Of a stretch of 64,000 nucleotides of DNA, positions 63,605-64,000 are shown piece by piece. Every line of letters starts with the position of its first letter. The first letter of the stretch is position 1. Both the position numbers and the translations under genes were made by a program. Source of the DNA: Hungatella sp. UBA7603 (GTDB lineage Bacteria; Bacillota; Clostridia; Lachnospirales; Lachnospiraceae); contig DLJZ01000008.1 of assembly GCA_002478865.1 (NCBI GenBank), positions 1 through 64,000 on the forward strand, written 5' to 3'. The notes beneath the pieces are model-generated. The model did no database searches. It saw only the letters and a list, made by a program, of their open reading frames with translations, and was not told the origin of the DNA.

Positions 63605-64000
63605 ATGGAAAATATGGATGAAAAATCACTTTATTATTTAGAGAAGGCGCCTGTTTCAAAGGCGATTATGCACATGGTAATCCCAATGATGTTAAGCTTT
63701 ATTGCTACCATTATTTATAATATTACAGATGCTTATTTTATTGGAAAGCTGAATAATACTGCAATGATGGCTTCCGTGACTTTGGCATTACCGTTTTCAT
63801 GTGTTCTGATGGCATTTGGACATTTGTTTGGCGTTGGTTCAGGTACATTCATTTCAAGACTTTTAGGTGAAAAGAACATTGACCGTGCCAAACAAGTCAG
63901 TTCCATTAATTTCTGGTCATCAATGATGATTGGTGTTGTATTTATGGCAATTTGTCTACCGTTTTTATCCTCCATTTTGGGAATATTAGGAGCTGACGGA
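63605..64000 (+). CDS. MATE family multidrug efflux transporter (partial)
   Basis: The first 132 codons of a MATE antiporter; the gene runs past the window end. The N-terminal VSKAIMHMVIPMMLSFIAT, NITDAYFIGKLN and GVGSGTFISRLLGEK stretches are typical of the DinF/NorM-like family. AAAGGAG precedes the ATG. Its position behind marR suggests drug- or metabolite-induced efflux. Confidence 0.92.
   Translation, partial: MENMDEKSLYYLEKAPVSKAIMHMVIPMMLSFIATIIYNITDAYFIGKLNNTAMMASVTLALPFSCVLMAFGHLFGVGSGTFISRLLGEKNIDRAKQVSSINFWSSMMIGVVFMAICLPFLSSILGILGADG

Noticed and set aside
63733..63975. 80-codon minus-strand frame opposite the MATE gene
   Set aside because: It is an antisense shadow of a well-supported coding region.

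Overview
The window looks like a chromosomal segment of an anaerobic, saccharolytic Firmicute, most likely a Lachnospiraceae (Clostridium cluster XIVa) member. This is inferred from AT-rich coding, Firmicute-style AGGAGG ribosome binding sites, the SufCBDSU iron-sulfur system with SufU, a PduL-type phosphotransacetylase beside acetate kinase, an oadB/oadG sodium-pump pair, and sugar ABC importers without their own ATPase. No phage, insertion sequence, CRISPR array or rRNA was found. Three single tRNA genes (Thr-CGT, Gly-CCC, Leu-CAA) lie on the minus strand.

Layout. 1-13 kb: a plus-strand maltodextrin/glycogen operon (malQ, glgP, binding protein, two permeases, debranching enzyme, two GH13 glucosidases) ending in a terminator. 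13-18.3 kb: a rubredoxin-like protein, an S-component-like membrane protein, a minus-strand GntR/ABC-ATPase/permease operon with an operator-like palindrome, and two GNAT acetyltransferases. 18.4-36 kb: tRNAs and housekeeping genes: a GGDEF-EAL protein, acylphosphatase, cupin, parE-parC with an unusual triple 52-bp repeat between them, asd, galM, an EamA transporter, topB, a GlmU-like beta-helix protein, upp-uraA and a lipoprotein. 36-48.3 kb: an anti-sigma-like zinc-finger protein, polA with an apparently ruined 5' nuclease domain, coaE, walJ, an ACT/DUF711 pair, a methyltransferase, a MIF homologue, a Nudix hydrolase, tmcAL, pduL-ackA, yceD-rpmF.

48.4-55.9 kb: a xylo-oligosaccharide-type locus: acetylesterase, GH43 glycosidase, AraC regulator, and an ABC importer whose upstream region carries AraC-like direct repeats. 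55.9-57.4 kb: oadG-oadB behind a leader that looks like a transcription attenuator or riboswitch. 57.4-62.5 kb: the minus-strand suf operon. 62.8-64 kb: a MarR regulator with three copies of one palindrome around its promoter, followed by a MATE efflux gene cut by the window end.

The sugar loci share one logic: oligosaccharides are imported by ABC systems that lack an ATPase gene here and so probably use a shared MsmX-type ATPase, then degraded inside the cell. PduL-AckA would turn acetyl-CoA into acetate and ATP. No large undescribed gene system is evident; the most novel-looking signals are regulatory (the oadGB leader, the parE-parC repeats, the MarR triple operator) and the degenerate PolA N-terminus. 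Many start codons were moved downstream of the longest reading frame because the ribosome binding site lies inside that frame.
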